This document shows, piece after piece, positions 1-8,881 of a stretch of DNA of 64,000 nt. The translations under genes were made by a program, and so were the position numbers. How positions within the stretch are numbered: position 1 is the stretch's first letter; every line of letters starts with the position of its first letter. The DNA is from an uncultured Oscillospiraceae bacterium (GTDB lineage Bacteria; Bacillota; Clostridia; Oscillospirales; Oscillospiraceae), in contig CAKTKC010000005.1 of the NCBI GenBank assembly GCA_934569225.1, positions 1 through 64,000 on the forward strand, in the 5' to 3' direction. Below the pieces are notes generated by a model. The model had not been told where the DNA came from. It was given only the letters and a program-made list of their open reading frames with translations, and searched no databases.

Positions 1-86
1 GGAATAAATGCGACTTTTTTATTTTCAATTTCTTCCTTTATCAGACTTCCTACACTTGAAAAGTGCGAACATAAAAACAGTTTCAT
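1..86 (-). CDS. Peptidase S51 (dipeptidase E-like) protein, 3' part missing
   Basis: Only the first 28 codons lie in the window; the gene runs off its left edge. It starts at the ATG at 86-84 behind an AAAGGAG ribosome binding site. The readable N-terminus, MKLFLCSHFSS and then KKVAFIP, resembles the first beta-alpha unit of S51 peptidases (class I glutamine amidotransferase-like fold), which cleave Asp-X dipeptides. The catalytic Ser and His would lie outside the window. The stretch is clearly more AT-rich than ruvC next to it. The call rests on the N-terminal pattern only. Confidence 0.5.
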   Translation of the reverse strand, partial: MKLFLCSHFSSVGSLIKEEIENKKVAFI

Positions 87-116
87 CAATATTCTCCTTT
101 ATATATAAACTCCGAT

Positions 117-623
117 TTACCTTTCCGCCTGCTTCTCCGCCCGGGCAAGCAGGGAGGTTGCCGAACGGGCGTGGCACAGGGCAATGGCGATGGCGTCGGC
201 GGCGTCGTCGGGTTTGGGCATGGCCTGCAAATGGAGTAAACGCTTGGTCATGTCCTGCACCTGGTGCTTGCTGGCGTTGCCGTAGCCCACCACGGCCTGT
301 TTGACCTGCATGGGCTTGTATTCAAAAATGGGCAGCCCCGCCTGATGGATGGCCAGCAGAATGACCCCCCGGCTCTGGGCGACATTGATACCCGTGGTGA
401 CGTTCTGGCCGAAGAACAGCTCCTCAATGGCCACCGCCTCCGGCTGCGCCGTTTGCAGCAGCTGGGTCATGTCGTTGTAAATAACCTCAAGCCGCCATGG
501 AAAATCCGTATTGGGGGGCGTGGTGATGGCGCCGCAGCCCAGCAGACGGTACTGCCCACGCTGGGCGTCGATGAGGCCGAAGCCCGTAATGCCGTAGCCG
601 GGGTCGATTCCCAGAATCTTCAT
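117..623 (-). CDS. ruvC: Crossover junction endodeoxyribonuclease RuvC
   Basis: RuvC is the Holliday-junction resolvase that cuts recombination intermediates as a dimer together with RuvAB. The 168-residue product has the RNase H-like fold signatures: MKILGIDPGYG with the first catalytic Asp at residue 7, AIEELFF with a catalytic Glu, and PDDAADAIAIALCH with the C-terminal acidic pair. Length matches the family (about 160-175). The ATG at 623 is chosen because the open frame upstream lacks RuvC similarity and the ATG overlaps the stop of the preceding 49-codon gene by one base, which indicates translational coupling. ruvA and ruvB are not in the window. Confidence 0.96.
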   Translation of the reverse strand: MKILGIDPGYGITGFGLIDAQRGQYRLLGCGAITTPPNTDFPWRLEVIYNDMTQLLQTAQPEAVAIEELFFGQNVTTGINVAQSRGVILLAIHQAGLPIFEYKPMQVKQAVVGYGNASKHQVQDMTKRLLHLQAMPKPDDAADAIAIALCHARSATSLLARAEKQAER

Positions 624-772
624 CAGAACCGTCCTCCGGCCAGGTTGATGATCTGGACGATCACCAGCAGCAGGAAAAGCGCAAGCCCGACCCGGGCTGC
701 CCACAGCTGCCATTTCGGGCGGGGGACGTAGCCTTCCTCCTTGGGCTGCACGGTTTCATCGGTTTGCTCCAT
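623..772 (-). CDS. 49-residue single-pass membrane protein
   Basis: A short gene of 49 codons begins at an ATG six bases after an AGGTG ribosome binding site, and its TGA overlaps the ruvC start (TGATG). The predicted protein has a charged, proline-containing N-terminus, a positive WQLWAAR stretch around residues 21-27, and one hydrophobic helix (about residues 28-44, ending VIVQIINLAGG). An N-in, C-out topology is inferred from the positive-inside rule. No family is recognised. Its position as first gene of a ruvC transcript and its own ribosome binding site argue that it is a real gene. Confidence 0.6.
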   Translation of the reverse strand: MEQTDETVQPKEEGYVPRPKWQLWAARVGLALFLLLVIVQIINLAGGRF

Positions 773-792
773 AACATTCACCTCTTCTCCCT

Positions 793-821
793 ATCATAAC
801 ACATTTGTTTTGATTTGACTA
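793..821 (-). promoter_or_regulatory. Promoter of the small membrane protein-ruvC unit
   Basis: On the minus strand a TATGAT -10 box (793-798) and a TAGTCA -35 box (816-821) are separated by 17 bases. The start codon of the 49-residue protein lies about 20 bases downstream. The -35 box matches consensus at four of six positions. Confidence 0.5.
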
Positions 822-897
822 TCTCTTTTTTTATTTTTGGCAATACATGTTTTTCGTTCCATGGGAAATACTAGCGCTGAAAAGGCGGTGCATATTT

Positions 898-1980
898 ATG
901 GAGGAGTTTCAGTGTAAGACCACGATCTATTCCGGCTCCGGCGCGGTTTCGGCGCTGGCGGGGATGGGCGGCCAGCGGCTGATGCTGGTGACGGACCCGT
1001 TTTTCATGAAAAACGGCACGGCGCAGCGGATCGCCCAGACGGCAAAATGCGCCCAGGTGGAGTATTTTGACAAGGTGCAGCCCGACCCCTCGGTGGAGCT
1101 GGCGGCGGAGGGAACGGCACGGCTGAAGGAATTCGCCCCGGACTTGCTGGTGGCGCTGGGCGGGGGCAGCGCCATGGACTGCGCCAAGGCCATGGCCTAC
1201 TTCGCGAAGGGAAATTACAAGCTGGTCGCCATCCCCACGACCTCCGGCTCCGGCTCGGAGGTGACGGATTTCGCCATCCTGACCCACAACAAGGTCAAGC
1301 ATCCACTGGTTGACAAGCGCCTGCGCCCCGATGCGGCGATTCTGGACAGCGACCTTTTGCAGGAGCTGCCCAAAGGATTGATTGCCGAAACGGGGTTCGA
1401 CACCCTGAGCCATGCGGTGGAAGCCTACGCGGCGAAAAACGCGGGGGCGATGACGGACTTGTATGCCCGGGAGGCATTCAGCAGCGCCTTCGCCGCCCTC
1501 CCGGCCTCCTACGCGGGACGGAAGGACGTGCGATTAAAGGTGCATCAGGCGGCGACCATGGCGGGCATTGCCTTCACCCAGGCGGGGCTGGGGCTGTGCC
1601 ACGCCATGGCGCATAGTCTGGGCGGGCTGTTCCATGTTCCCCACGGGCGGCTGAACGCCATTCTGCTGCCCTCGGTGATCACCTGCAACGCCCATGTGGC
1701 GGCAAAAAAGTATGCCGAGCTGGCAAGAGCCGCGGGGATCGGCGGCAGCGCCGACACCATCGCCGTGCGGAACCTGAAAAACGGCCTTGTGCGCCTGCGC
1801 CGGGAGCTGAACCTTCCGGAGACCCTGGCGCAGGCGGGGGTTGATCCCCGGTCGGTGTGGCGCAATGCGGAGCAGATCGTAAAGGCTGCGCTGGAAGACC
1901 CCTGCTGCAAGACGAACCCCATGGAAGTGGAGGATTTTCTGGTGCGGCGGATTCTGGAAGAGGTGACCGGCCGTGTCTGA
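898..1980 (+). CDS. eutG: Iron-containing alcohol dehydrogenase of the ethanolamine operon (EutG-like)
   Basis: Predicted to reduce acetaldehyde to ethanol with NADH, regenerating NAD+ inside the microcompartment. The 360-residue protein has the group III (Fe-ADH) features: the nucleotide-binding GGGSAMDCAK around residue 95, the TTSGSGSEVT motif, and the metal-ligand region with Asp in DTLSHAVEAY and His in GLGLCHAMAHSLGG and VPHGRLNAILLP. The ATG at 898 has AAAGGCGG nine bases upstream; an earlier in-frame ATG at 847 would add a tail not seen in the family. Its GTG-overlapped stop couples it to eutA. It lacks an obvious encapsulation peptide. PduQ or EutG subfamily cannot be separated by eye. 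Confidence 0.85.
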   Translation: MEEFQCKTTIYSGSGAVSALAGMGGQRLMLVTDPFFMKNGTAQRIAQTAKCAQVEYFDKVQPDPSVELAAEGTARLKEFAPDLLVALGGGSAMDCAKAMAYFAKGNYKLVAIPTTSGSGSEVTDFAILTHNKVKHPLVDKRLRPDAAILDSDLLQELPKGLIAETGFDTLSHAVEAYAAKNAGAMTDLYAREAFSSAFAALPASYAGRKDVRLKVHQAATMAGIAFTQAGLGLCHAMAHSLGGLFHVPHGRLNAILLPSVITCNAHVAAKKYAELARAAGIGGSADTIAVRNLKNGLVRLRRELNLPETLAQAGVDPRSVWRNAEQIVKAALEDPCCKTNPMEVEDFLVRRILEEVTGRV

Positions 1981-3325
1981 CATTCTGCGAAGCGTGGGGC
2001 TGGACGTGGGAACCACCTCCACCCAGATGATCTTCTCGGAGCTGACGGTGGAAAACAAGGCGTCGGGCTTTGCGGTGCCGGAAATGGAGATTGCCCGGCG
2101 GGACATCCGCTACCGCAGTCCGGTGTATTTTACGCCCCTGCTGGACGAAAGCCACGTGGACGCCGGGGCTCTGCGGGAGCTGGTGGCGGAGGAATACCGG
2201 AAGGCGGGCATCCGCCGGGAAAGCGTGGATACCGGCGCCATCATCATCACGGGCGAGACCAGCCGCAAGGAAAACGCCCGGGCGGTGCTGGACGCCCTGT
2301 CGGACTTTGCCGGGGAGTTCGTGGTGGCGACAGCTGGCCCCGATCTGGAAAGCGTCCTGGCCGCCAAGGGCGCGGGAGCGGTGGATTACTCCCAGCGGAC
2401 GGGAAAAACGGTGCTGCACATGGACATCGGCGGCGGCACCAGCAATCTGGCGCTGATCCGCGACGGAAAAATCGAGAGAACCGGCTGCCTGAACGTGGGC
2501 GGGCGGCTGCTGAAATTTGACGGCGGCGGCACCGTCACCTATGTTTCTCCGGTGCTGGAGGGGCTGTGCAGACTGAAACCGGGGGACAAGGCAAGTCCCG
2601 GGCAGGTGAAAACCGTAGCCGAAATATTGACCCAGGCGCTGGAAATGGCGGCGGGTCTGCGGGAGGAAACGCCCCTGCTGGAGCGGCTGACCACCCGGGA
2701 GGCGGGGCGGTTTGACCCCTGCCGGGAAAAGGAATTGGTCATTTCCTTCTCCGGCGGCGTGGCGGACTGCATCGAAAAAGAGCTTCCATGGCTGGAATTC
2801 GGCGATATTGGGCCGATTCTGGGGCAGACCATCCGGGGAAGCAGGCTCTGCCAAGGGGAATTTACCCTGGGAAGCGAGACCATCCGCGCCACGGTCATCG
2901 GCGCGGGCTGTCACAGCGCCCAGCTGTCCGGAAGTACCGTGTTCCACCAGAACGTCCCCTTCCCGCTGAAAAACGTTCCGGTAGTGTCGCTGACGGACGT
3001 TTCCCGGGCGACCATCCGCCGGGAGCTGGGCAAACAGGAGGACAGCGCCATTCTGGCGTTTCCGGGGGTGAATTCTCCGGGCTACCGGGAGGTGGCGGCG
3101 ATGGCGGAGGAAATTTCGGCGGGCACGGGCGGAAAAGCGCTGATCTGCCTGGAACAGGACATGGCAAAGGCGCTGGGACAGGCGCTGGCGCTGCGCCTCG
3201 GCCCCAACGCGGAAATCCTGTGCATCGACCGGGTGAAGGTGAGCGAGGGCAACTATCTGGACGTGGGCGCGCCGGTGGGGCCAGCCCTTCCGGTGGTGGT
3301 AAAAACACTGGTTCTCGGAAAGTAG
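1973..3325 (+). CDS. eutA: Ethanolamine ammonia-lyase reactivating factor EutA
   Basis: EutA is the ATP-dependent chaperone that swaps damaged cobalamin out of inactivated ethanolamine ammonia-lyase. The 450-residue protein has actin/Hsp70-type ATPase signatures: VGLDVGTTSTQ near the N-terminus (phosphate 1) and HMDIGGGTSNLAL near residue 145 (phosphate 2). It starts at a GTG that overlaps the alcohol dehydrogenase stop by eight bases. Length and order of motifs match EutA. It is followed 13 bases later by eutC, so it likely acts on the EutBC encoded in the same operon. Confidence 0.93.
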   Translation: MSDILRSVGLDVGTTSTQMIFSELTVENKASGFAVPEMEIARRDIRYRSPVYFTPLLDESHVDAGALRELVAEEYRKAGIRRESVDTGAIIITGETSRKENARAVLDALSDFAGEFVVATAGPDLESVLAAKGAGAVDYSQRTGKTVLHMDIGGGTSNLALIRDGKIERTGCLNVGGRLLKFDGGGTVTYVSPVLEGLCRLKPGDKASPGQVKTVAEILTQALEMAAGLREETPLLERLTTREAGRFDPCREKELVISFSGGVADCIEKELPWLEFGDIGPILGQTIRGSRLCQGEFTLGSETIRATVIGAGCHSAQLSGSTVFHQNVPFPLKNVPVVSLTDVSRATIRRELGKQEDSAILAFPGVNSPGYREVAAMAEEISAGTGGKALICLEQDMAKALGQALALRLGPNAEILCIDRVKVSEGNYLDVGAPVGPALPVVVKTLVLGK

Positions 3326-3338
3326 AGGAGAAAAGCAC

Positions 3339-4247
3339 ATGAACAAACAGGAACTGGCCGCCATGGTGGCGGAAATATTGAGCGGCATGGAGCATGAGCC
3401 GCCGGTGAAGGGCGGCGACTATCGCCCGACCGCGCCCCAGCCGGAGAAAGCGCCCACCCCTTACCGGGACGGCGACTTTGTCCCGGATGTGACGGCGCTG
3501 GACTTACGGAAGCTTTATCTGGTGGAAAACGCGGAAAACGAGGAAAAATTCCGGAAAATGAAGGAAAAAACCCCGGCGCGTCTGGGCAGCGGCCGGGCGG
3601 GGGCGCGGTACAAGACCCTGACTATGCTCCGCTTCCGCGCCGACCACGCGGCGGCGCAGGACGCGGTGTTTTCTCAGGTCAGCGAGGATTTCGCCCCCAA
3701 AAACGGCATGGTGGGAGTCAGAACGAAATGCCGGGACAAGGACGAATACCTGACCCGCCCGGATCTGGGGCGGTGCTTTGACGAGGAAAATCAGAAGAAG
3801 ATCCGCGCCGCCATCCCCGGAACACCCCGGGTGCAGATCGTGGTAGGGGACGGGCTTTCCTCCGCCGCCATCACCGCCAACGCCATGGATTGCCTCGCGG
3901 CCATCCGGGACGGCCTGAAACTCAGGGGCATCGACCCCGGAACGCCGATTTTCGTCCGTTACTGCCGCGTGGGTGCGGGAGACGCCATCGGCGACGTGAC
4001 GGGGTGCGAGCTGGTGTGTATGCTGGTGGGCGAGCGGCCGGGGCTGGTGACGGACAAGAGCATGTCCGCCTATATCACCTACCGGCCAAGAACCGGCGTT
4101 TCCGAATCCGCCCGGACGGTGGTGTCCAACATCCACGCCCAGGGCACCCCGGCGGTGGAGGCCGGGGCGCACATTGCGGGGCTGATCGAAACGATTCTTA
4201 CAAAAAAGGTCTCCGGCGTGGGACTGCATCTGGAGGCGGGGGCATGA
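3339..4247 (+). CDS. eutC: Ethanolamine ammonia-lyase small subunit EutC
   Basis: Small subunit of the adenosylcobalamin-dependent lyase that splits ethanolamine into acetaldehyde and ammonia. The 302-residue protein shows EutC hallmarks: VGVRTKCRDKDEYLTRPDLG, VQIVVGDGLSS, and RYCRVGAGDAIGD with cobalamin-site residues. The first 17 residues (MNKQELAAMVAEILSGM) form a short amphipathic helix followed by a Pro-rich linker, the layout of a microcompartment encapsulation peptide. A start ribosome binding site AGAGGAG precedes the ATG. The large subunit gene is not adjacent: four genes sit between eutC and eutB, which is unusual. The stop overlaps the eutL start (ATGA). Confidence 0.95.
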   Translation: MNKQELAAMVAEILSGMEHEPPVKGGDYRPTAPQPEKAPTPYRDGDFVPDVTALDLRKLYLVENAENEEKFRKMKEKTPARLGSGRAGARYKTLTMLRFRADHAAAQDAVFSQVSEDFAPKNGMVGVRTKCRDKDEYLTRPDLGRCFDEENQKKIRAAIPGTPRVQIVVGDGLSSAAITANAMDCLAAIRDGLKLRGIDPGTPIFVRYCRVGAGDAIGDVTGCELVCMLVGERPGLVTDKSMSAYITYRPRTGVSESARTVVSNIHAQGTPAVEAGAHIAGLIETILTKKVSGVGLHLEAGA

Positions 4248-4873
4248 TCCCGGTGAAGGTTCTGGCGGTGCGGTATCTGGCCAACGCCGCCCCGGCGCTG
4301 TGCCGTCAGCTGGGCGCGCCGGAAGGGTATCCGTCTCTGGGGCTATTGACCACGGACTGTGACGACGCCACCTACATCGCTCTGGACGCGGCGACGAAGG
4401 CGGCGGAGGTGCAGGTGGCATACGCCCGCAGCTTTTACGCCGGGGCGGCCAACGCCACCACGCCCTTTGCCGGGGAGGTCATCGGCATTCTGGCGGCGCA
4501 GACCCCTGGGGCGGTGCGAAGCGGCATGGAGGCGGCGCTGGCAGAGCTGGAACGGGTGGGTTTCCAGGACGCGGCGGGGGTGCCGTACCTCGCCCACACG
4601 GTCAGCAGCGTGGGTTCATTTCTAGCAAAGGAAGCGGGCGTGCGCTTAGGCTCGGCGCTGGCCTATCTGATCGCCCCGCCATTGGAGGGCATGTACGCCA
4701 TGGACGCGGCGTTGAAAGCGGCGGATGTGACGTTATGTAAACTTTATGCCCCGCCCAGCGAAACCAACTTCGGCGGCGGTCTGCTTGCCGGAACCCAGAG
4801 CGCCTGCGACGCCGCCTGCGCGGCCTTCGCCGACGCGGTGGCGGAGATCGCGGCGTCGCCGGTGGAGCGATAA
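4244..4873 (+). CDS. eutL: Microcompartment shell protein EutL (BMC-T)
   Basis: EutL is a tandem-BMC-domain shell protein that forms trimers with a gated pore. The 209-residue product carries two related halves, with EutL motifs such as LGLLTTDCDDATYIALDAATKA, PFAGEVIGILAAQ and ALAYLIAPPLEGMYAMDAALK. The ATG lies in an ATGA overlap with the eutC stop, so an open frame extending upstream to 3890 is rejected as an out-of-gene extension. It is the only BMC-T gene in the operon. Confidence 0.95.
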   Translation: MIPVKVLAVRYLANAAPALCRQLGAPEGYPSLGLLTTDCDDATYIALDAATKAAEVQVAYARSFYAGAANATTPFAGEVIGILAAQTPGAVRSGMEAALAELERVGFQDAAGVPYLAHTVSSVGSFLAKEAGVRLGSALAYLIAPPLEGMYAMDAALKAADVTLCKLYAPPSETNFGGGLLAGTQSACDAACAAFADAVAEIAASPVER

Positions 4874-4924
4874 GCGGAAACACGAGGGGATATCTCCCCG
4901 CACAACTTGAAAGGATGGAACACT

Positions 4925-5230
4925 ATGGATACGAATTCTTTGGGCATGATTGAAACAAAGGGACTGGTTGGCGCCATTGAGGCGGCGGACGCCATGGTCA
5001 AGTCCGCCAATGTGCAGCTGGTGGGCAAGGAGCAGGTGGGCGGCGGCCTTGTCACCGTGATGGTGCGCGGCGACGTGGGCGCGGTCAAGGCGGCCACCGA
5101 CGCCGGCGCGGCGGCAGCGGAGAAGGTGGGAGAGCTGATCTCCGTCCACGTGATCGCGAGACCCCACGTGGAGGTGGACTCCATTCTCCCCAAGGGGCGT
5201 TCTTCCCAGACTCCGAACGCCGGGAAGTAA
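4925..5230 (+). CDS. eutM: Microcompartment hexameric shell protein EutM (BMC-H)
   Basis: Major single-BMC-domain shell protein whose hexamers tile the facets of the compartment. The 101-residue product shows the canonical pattern: [39 protein letters not shown], and [15 protein letters not shown]. The ATG at 4925 sits nine bases after AAAGGA; the in-frame ATG upstream would overlap the ribosome binding site. The C-terminal tail after the BMC domain is short. This is the only BMC-H protein in the operon, so it must form the facets unless others are encoded elsewhere. Confidence 0.96.
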   Translation: MDTNSLGMIETKGLVGAIEAADAMVKSANVQLVGKEQVGGGLVTVMVRGDVGAVKAATDAGAAAAEKVGELISVHVIARPHVEVDSILPKGRSSQTPNAGK

Positions 5231-5233
5231 GGA

Positions 5234-5935
5234 ATGCTCTATAACGAAGAAGCCGTCCGGGCGAATATCCGGAACCGGGAGGGCAAGCGCATTTTCTATC
5301 TGGGAAAGGGCGACCAGCTCACCAGCGCCGCCCGGGACTATCTCAGCCGGGAACGGATCGAGATCCGTCCCGGCGAGCAGGCGAAGCAGGATCAGTTCCC
5401 CCTTCTCACCGGCGGCTTCCTGACGGAAAAGCCGGAGCATATGACCCACTTAAACGGGGATTTTCTGGTGGTGAAGGATCACCCCAGAATTATTTTCCGG
5501 GGGAAGCTGGACACGCTGGAATCGGAGCTGATTCTCTGCCAGCTGACGGACAGAAGTCTGGAAGCCCCTGTAGGGGAAATTCTGGAACTGGCGCGGCGGA
5601 TCATCCGCTGCGAGGTGCTGGACGAGCCACTGCAATGGGACAGGCTCTGCGGCCTGACGGAGGAGGAGCAGCGCAAGCACAGCCATTTTCCCCAGGACTA
5701 TTACGGCCAGCCCCACTTCATGCCCTCGGCGGCGGACGGGGCGGCCATTGCCCGGCTCAACCGCGCCCGGTGCGCTGCCCGGGAGGCAGAGCTGGCGGCG
5801 GTGACGGCCTTCCGCGACCGGGAGGGAAATCCGACCCGGGTGGATATCCTCCGGGCCATGAACCGGATGAGCAGTATGCTGTATCTGCTGATGATTGGGA
5901 AGCGGGCAGACGCCGGCCGGGGGAAAGAACGGTAA
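5234..5935 (+). CDS. eutT: Cobalamin adenosyltransferase EutT
   Basis: Transfers the adenosyl group of ATP to cob(I)alamin to make the coenzyme of EutBC. The 233-residue protein aligns by eye with enterobacterial EutT: an N-terminal KRIFYLGKGDQLTSAARDYL segment, TEKPEHMTHLNGDFLVVKDHPR in the middle, and the C-terminal ILRAMNRMSSMLYLLMIGKR helix. The HX11CCX2C metal site of the Salmonella enzyme is absent; the loop between residues 48 and 66 is short and has no Cys. Such cysteine-less EutT are known in Firmicutes (Listeria). It lies three bases after eutM. Confidence 0.85.
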   Translation: MLYNEEAVRANIRNREGKRIFYLGKGDQLTSAARDYLSRERIEIRPGEQAKQDQFPLLTGGFLTEKPEHMTHLNGDFLVVKDHPRIIFRGKLDTLESELILCQLTDRSLEAPVGEILELARRIIRCEVLDEPLQWDRLCGLTEEEQRKHSHFPQDYYGQPHFMPSAADGAAIARLNRARCAAREAELAAVTAFRDREGNPTRVDILRAMNRMSSMLYLLMIGKRADAGRGKER

Positions 5936-5987
5936 ACTGCGGAAACGGACGACCTCCGCAGATTACCCCACAAAAAGGATGAACGAC

Positions 5988-7352
5988 ATGAAATTAAAAA
6001 CCACATTGCTGGGAAAAACCTACACATTCCGGGATATCAAACAGGTGCTGGCGAAAGCCAATGAGGAAAAAACCGGCGACCAGCTGGCAGGTCTGGCGGC
6101 GGAGTCCGCTCAGGAGCGGGTGGCGGCCAAGGTGGTGCTTTCCGCCCTGACGCTGGCCGATCTGCGGGAACACCCTGCCGTCCCCTACGAAAGCGACGAG
6201 GTCACCCGGATCATTCAGGACGATGTGAACGAGACCGTCTATGAGCGCATCCGGGGCTGGACGGTGTCCGACCTGCGGGAGTGGATTCTGGACGAGACTA
6301 CCACGGGCAGCGACATCCGCAAGCTCAGCCGGGGGCTGACGGCGGAGATGATCGCGGCGGTGTGCAAGCTGATGGGCAATCTCGACCTCATCTATGCCGC
6401 CAGCAAGATCACCGTCACCGCCCACTGCAATACCACCATCGGCCTGCCGGGAACGCTGTCATGCCGCTTGCAGCCCAATCACACCACCGACGACCCCGAG
6501 GGCATCACGGCCTCCACGCTGGAGGGACTGAGCTTCGGCGCAGGGGACGCGGTCATCGGCCTGAATCCGGTGACGGACTCCCCGGAGCAGGTGGGCAAGG
6601 TGCTGCGGCGGTTTCAGGAGATCAAGGAGCATTGGCAGATTCCTACCCAAATCTGCGTGCTGGCCCACGTGACGGCGCAGATCAAGGCCGTCAAGGCTGG
6701 TGCGCCCTGCGACCTGATCTTCCAGTCCATCGCGGGCAGCCAGAAGGGCAACGAGGCCTTCGGCTTCTCCGCCGCGACGCTGGAGGAAGCCCGGCAGCTG
6801 CTTCTGAAGCAGGGCACCGCCGAGGGACCCAACGTGATGTACTTCGAGACGGGGCAGGGCTCGGAGCTCAGCTCCAACGCCCATTTTGACACCGACCAGG
6901 TGACCATGGAGGCGCGGTGCTATGGCTTTGCCAAGCGGTTTTCGCCGTTTCTGGTCAACACGGTGGTGGGCTTTATCGGCCCCGAGTATCTGTACGACGC
7001 CCGGCAGGTGACCCGGGCGGGGCTGGAGGATCACTTCATGGGCAAGCTCACGGGAATTTCCATGGGGTGCGACTGCTGCTATACCAACCACATGAAGGCA
7101 GACCAGAACGACATTGAGAATCTGGCGGGCCTTCTGACCATGGCCGGGTGCAACTATTTCATGGGCATTCCCCACGGCGACGACATCATGCTCAACTACC
7201 AGACCACGGGCTTCCGGGAGACGGCGGCTCTGCGGGAGATCACGGGCAAGACGGCCATCCCCGAATTTCAGCGCTGGCTGGAAAAAATGGGCTTCGTGGA
7301 GAACGGACGGCTGACAAAGAAAGCGGGCGACGGGTCAAGTCTGCTGTTTTAG
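5988..7352 (+). CDS. eutB: Ethanolamine ammonia-lyase large subunit EutB
   Basis: Catalytic subunit with the substrate site and most of the adenosylcobalamin contacts, in a TIM barrel. The 454-residue product is full length (E. coli EutB is 453) and shows IIQDDVNETVYERIRGWTV, NTTIGLPGTLSCRLQPNHTTDDPEG, FETGQGSELSSNAHFDTDQ and SMGCDCCYTNHMKADQND. The ATG at 5988 has AAAAAGG nine bases upstream; an ATG at 5979 overlaps that site. It lies between eutT and eutE rather than directly before eutC. Confidence 0.97.
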   Translation: MKLKTTLLGKTYTFRDIKQVLAKANEEKTGDQLAGLAAESAQERVAAKVVLSALTLADLREHPAVPYESDEVTRIIQDDVNETVYERIRGWTVSDLREWILDETTTGSDIRKLSRGLTAEMIAAVCKLMGNLDLIYAASKITVTAHCNTTIGLPGTLSCRLQPNHTTDDPEGITASTLEGLSFGAGDAVIGLNPVTDSPEQVGKVLRRFQEIKEHWQIPTQICVLAHVTAQIKAVKAGAPCDLIFQSIAGSQKGNEAFGFSAATLEEARQLLLKQGTAEGPNVMYFETGQGSELSSNAHFDTDQVTMEARCYGFAKRFSPFLVNTVVGFIGPEYLYDARQVTRAGLEDHFMGKLTGISMGCDCCYTNHMKADQNDIENLAGLLTMAGCNYFMGIPHGDDIMLNYQTTGFRETAALREITGKTAIPEFQRWLEKMGFVENGRLTKKAGDGSSLLF

Positions 7353-7402
7353 CGGGTATCCCGGATCGCGTTGCCGGGGGATATCCCCACAAGGAGGTTT
7401 CT

Positions 7403-8851
7403 ATGGAATTTGACAAAGATTTAACTGCGCGGCAGGAAGCGCGGGAGCTGGCGTGGAGGGCGGAGACGGCGCAGCGGAAGCTTGCCGAACTGTCCCAGAG
7501 CCGGCTGGACGCCATCGTGGAAGCGGTGGCCAAAGCCTTTGCGGCACAGGCGTCGGCGCTGGCGGAAATGGCGGTTCAGGAGACGGGCTTCGGCAATGCG
7601 GAGGACAAAACAGCCAAGAATCTCTTCGCCTCCCAGCGGGTGGCGGAGGCGGTTCGGGGCATGAAGACCGTGGGCATTCTCCGGGAAGTCCCGGAGAAAA
7701 AGCTCTGGGAGATCGGCGTGCCGGTGGGGGTCATCGCCGCCATCGTTCCCAGCACCAACCCGACGTCCACCGTGTGCTATAAGGCCATGATTGCCCTGAA
7801 AGCGGGCAACGCCATCGTGTTTTCCCCCCACCCCAAGGCCATTGCCTGCACCCGGAAAGCGGCGCAGATCGTAGCGGAAGCGGCGCAGGCGGCGGGCGCG
7901 CCCGCCGACGCGGTGGCGTGTTTGAGCATCCCCTCTCTGGACGGCTGTCAGGAACTGATGAAGGCGGAGCCGGTGCGGCTGATTCTCGCCACCGGCGGCC
8001 CGGGTATGGTGAAGGCGGCGTATTCTTCCGGCAAGCCCGCCATCGGCGTGGGCGCGGGAAACGGGCCTGCCTATATCCACCGCAGCGCGGATGTCGCCCA
8101 TGCGCTGGCCTGTATTGCCAGGTCAAAGTCCTTTGATTATGGCACCGTCTGCGCTTCCGAGCAGAGCATCATTGTGGAAAAGAGCATGGAAAGCACCGTG
8201 CGTTCGGAGGGGGAGCGGCAGGGCTTTTACTTCATGGATACCGCCCAGGCGGGCGCTCTGGCGAAGCTGCTGTTCCGCCCCAACGGGACGCTGAACCCGG
8301 ACATCGTGGGCAGACCCGCGGCGAAGCTGGCGGAAGCGGCGGGCTTTTCCGTGCCGAATGGCACAAAGGTGCTGGTCGCCCGGGAGCAGGAGGCGGGGCC
8401 GACCCGGCCTTACTCCATGGAAAAGCTCTGCCCTGTGCTGGCGTTTTTTGTCATGGACAGTGAGGACGCCGTCTTAAGCAAGTGCATGGAGGTCCTGCGC
8501 CACGAGGGCAGCGGCCACACCTTTGCCATTCATGCCACGGACGAAGCGGTCATCCGCCGGTTCGCGTCCCAAATCCCCGTGTCCCGGTTTCTGGTCAATA
8601 CACCGGCGGCGCTGGGGGGCATCGGCGCGACCACGGGGCTGTTCCCGGCGCTGACACTGGGCTGCGGCGCAGTGGGCGGCAGCAGCTCCTCCAACAACAT
8701 TTCTCCCCTGGATTTGATCAATATCCGCCGGGTGGCATGGGATTTGGGAGAAAGTCCCACGGCTTCGCAGGGCGGTGCGGCTGCCGGGGCGGTGAGTGCC
8801 GAACTGGTGGAGCTGCTTACGGAGAAGATTTTGCAGAGATTGGGAGAGTAA
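7403..8851 (+). CDS. eutE: Acylating acetaldehyde dehydrogenase EutE
   Basis: Oxidises acetaldehyde with NAD+ and coenzyme A to acetyl-CoA inside the compartment. The 482-residue aldehyde dehydrogenase-fold protein has [20 protein letters not shown] in the Rossmann region, [20 protein letters not shown], and the catalytic Cys in [12 protein letters not shown]. An AAGGAGG ribosome binding site is six bases before the ATG. Residues 1-40 are helical and amphipathic, compatible with a targeting extension as in other EutE/PduP proteins. It is followed by pduL, which would use its acetyl-CoA. Confidence 0.95.
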   Translation: MEFDKDLTARQEARELAWRAETAQRKLAELSQSRLDAIVEAVAKAFAAQASALAEMAVQETGFGNAEDKTAKNLFASQRVAEAVRGMKTVGILREVPEKKLWEIGVPVGVIAAIVPSTNPTSTVCYKAMIALKAGNAIVFSPHPKAIACTRKAAQIVAEAAQAAGAPADAVACLSIPSLDGCQELMKAEPVRLILATGGPGMVKAAYSSGKPAIGVGAGNGPAYIHRSADVAHALACIARSKSFDYGTVCASEQSIIVEKSMESTVRSEGERQGFYFMDTAQAGALAKLLFRPNGTLNPDIVGRPAAKLAEAAGFSVPNGTKVLVAREQEAGPTRPYSMEKLCPVLAFFVMDSEDAVLSKCMEVLRHEGSGHTFAIHATDEAVIRRFASQIPVSRFLVNTPAALGGIGATTGLFPALTLGCGAVGGSSSSNNISPLDLINIRRVAWDLGESPTASQGGAAAGAVSAELVELLTEKILQRLGE

Positions 8852-8881
8852 AGCCGGATTTTCCCACAGGGAGGCAAACGA

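Noticed and set aside
117..713. Longer ruvC start at 713
   Set aside because: The extra N-terminus is the 49-codon membrane protein read in another frame; RuvC similarity begins at the ATG at 623.
773..897. EutV-type antiterminator hairpins in the eut leader
   Set aside because: No paired hairpins with a terminator were found in the short leader, and no eutVW genes are present.
847..898. Alcohol dehydrogenase start at the ATG at 847
   Set aside because: The additional 17 residues do not fit the family and lie in the promoter/leader region; AAAGGCGG supports 898.
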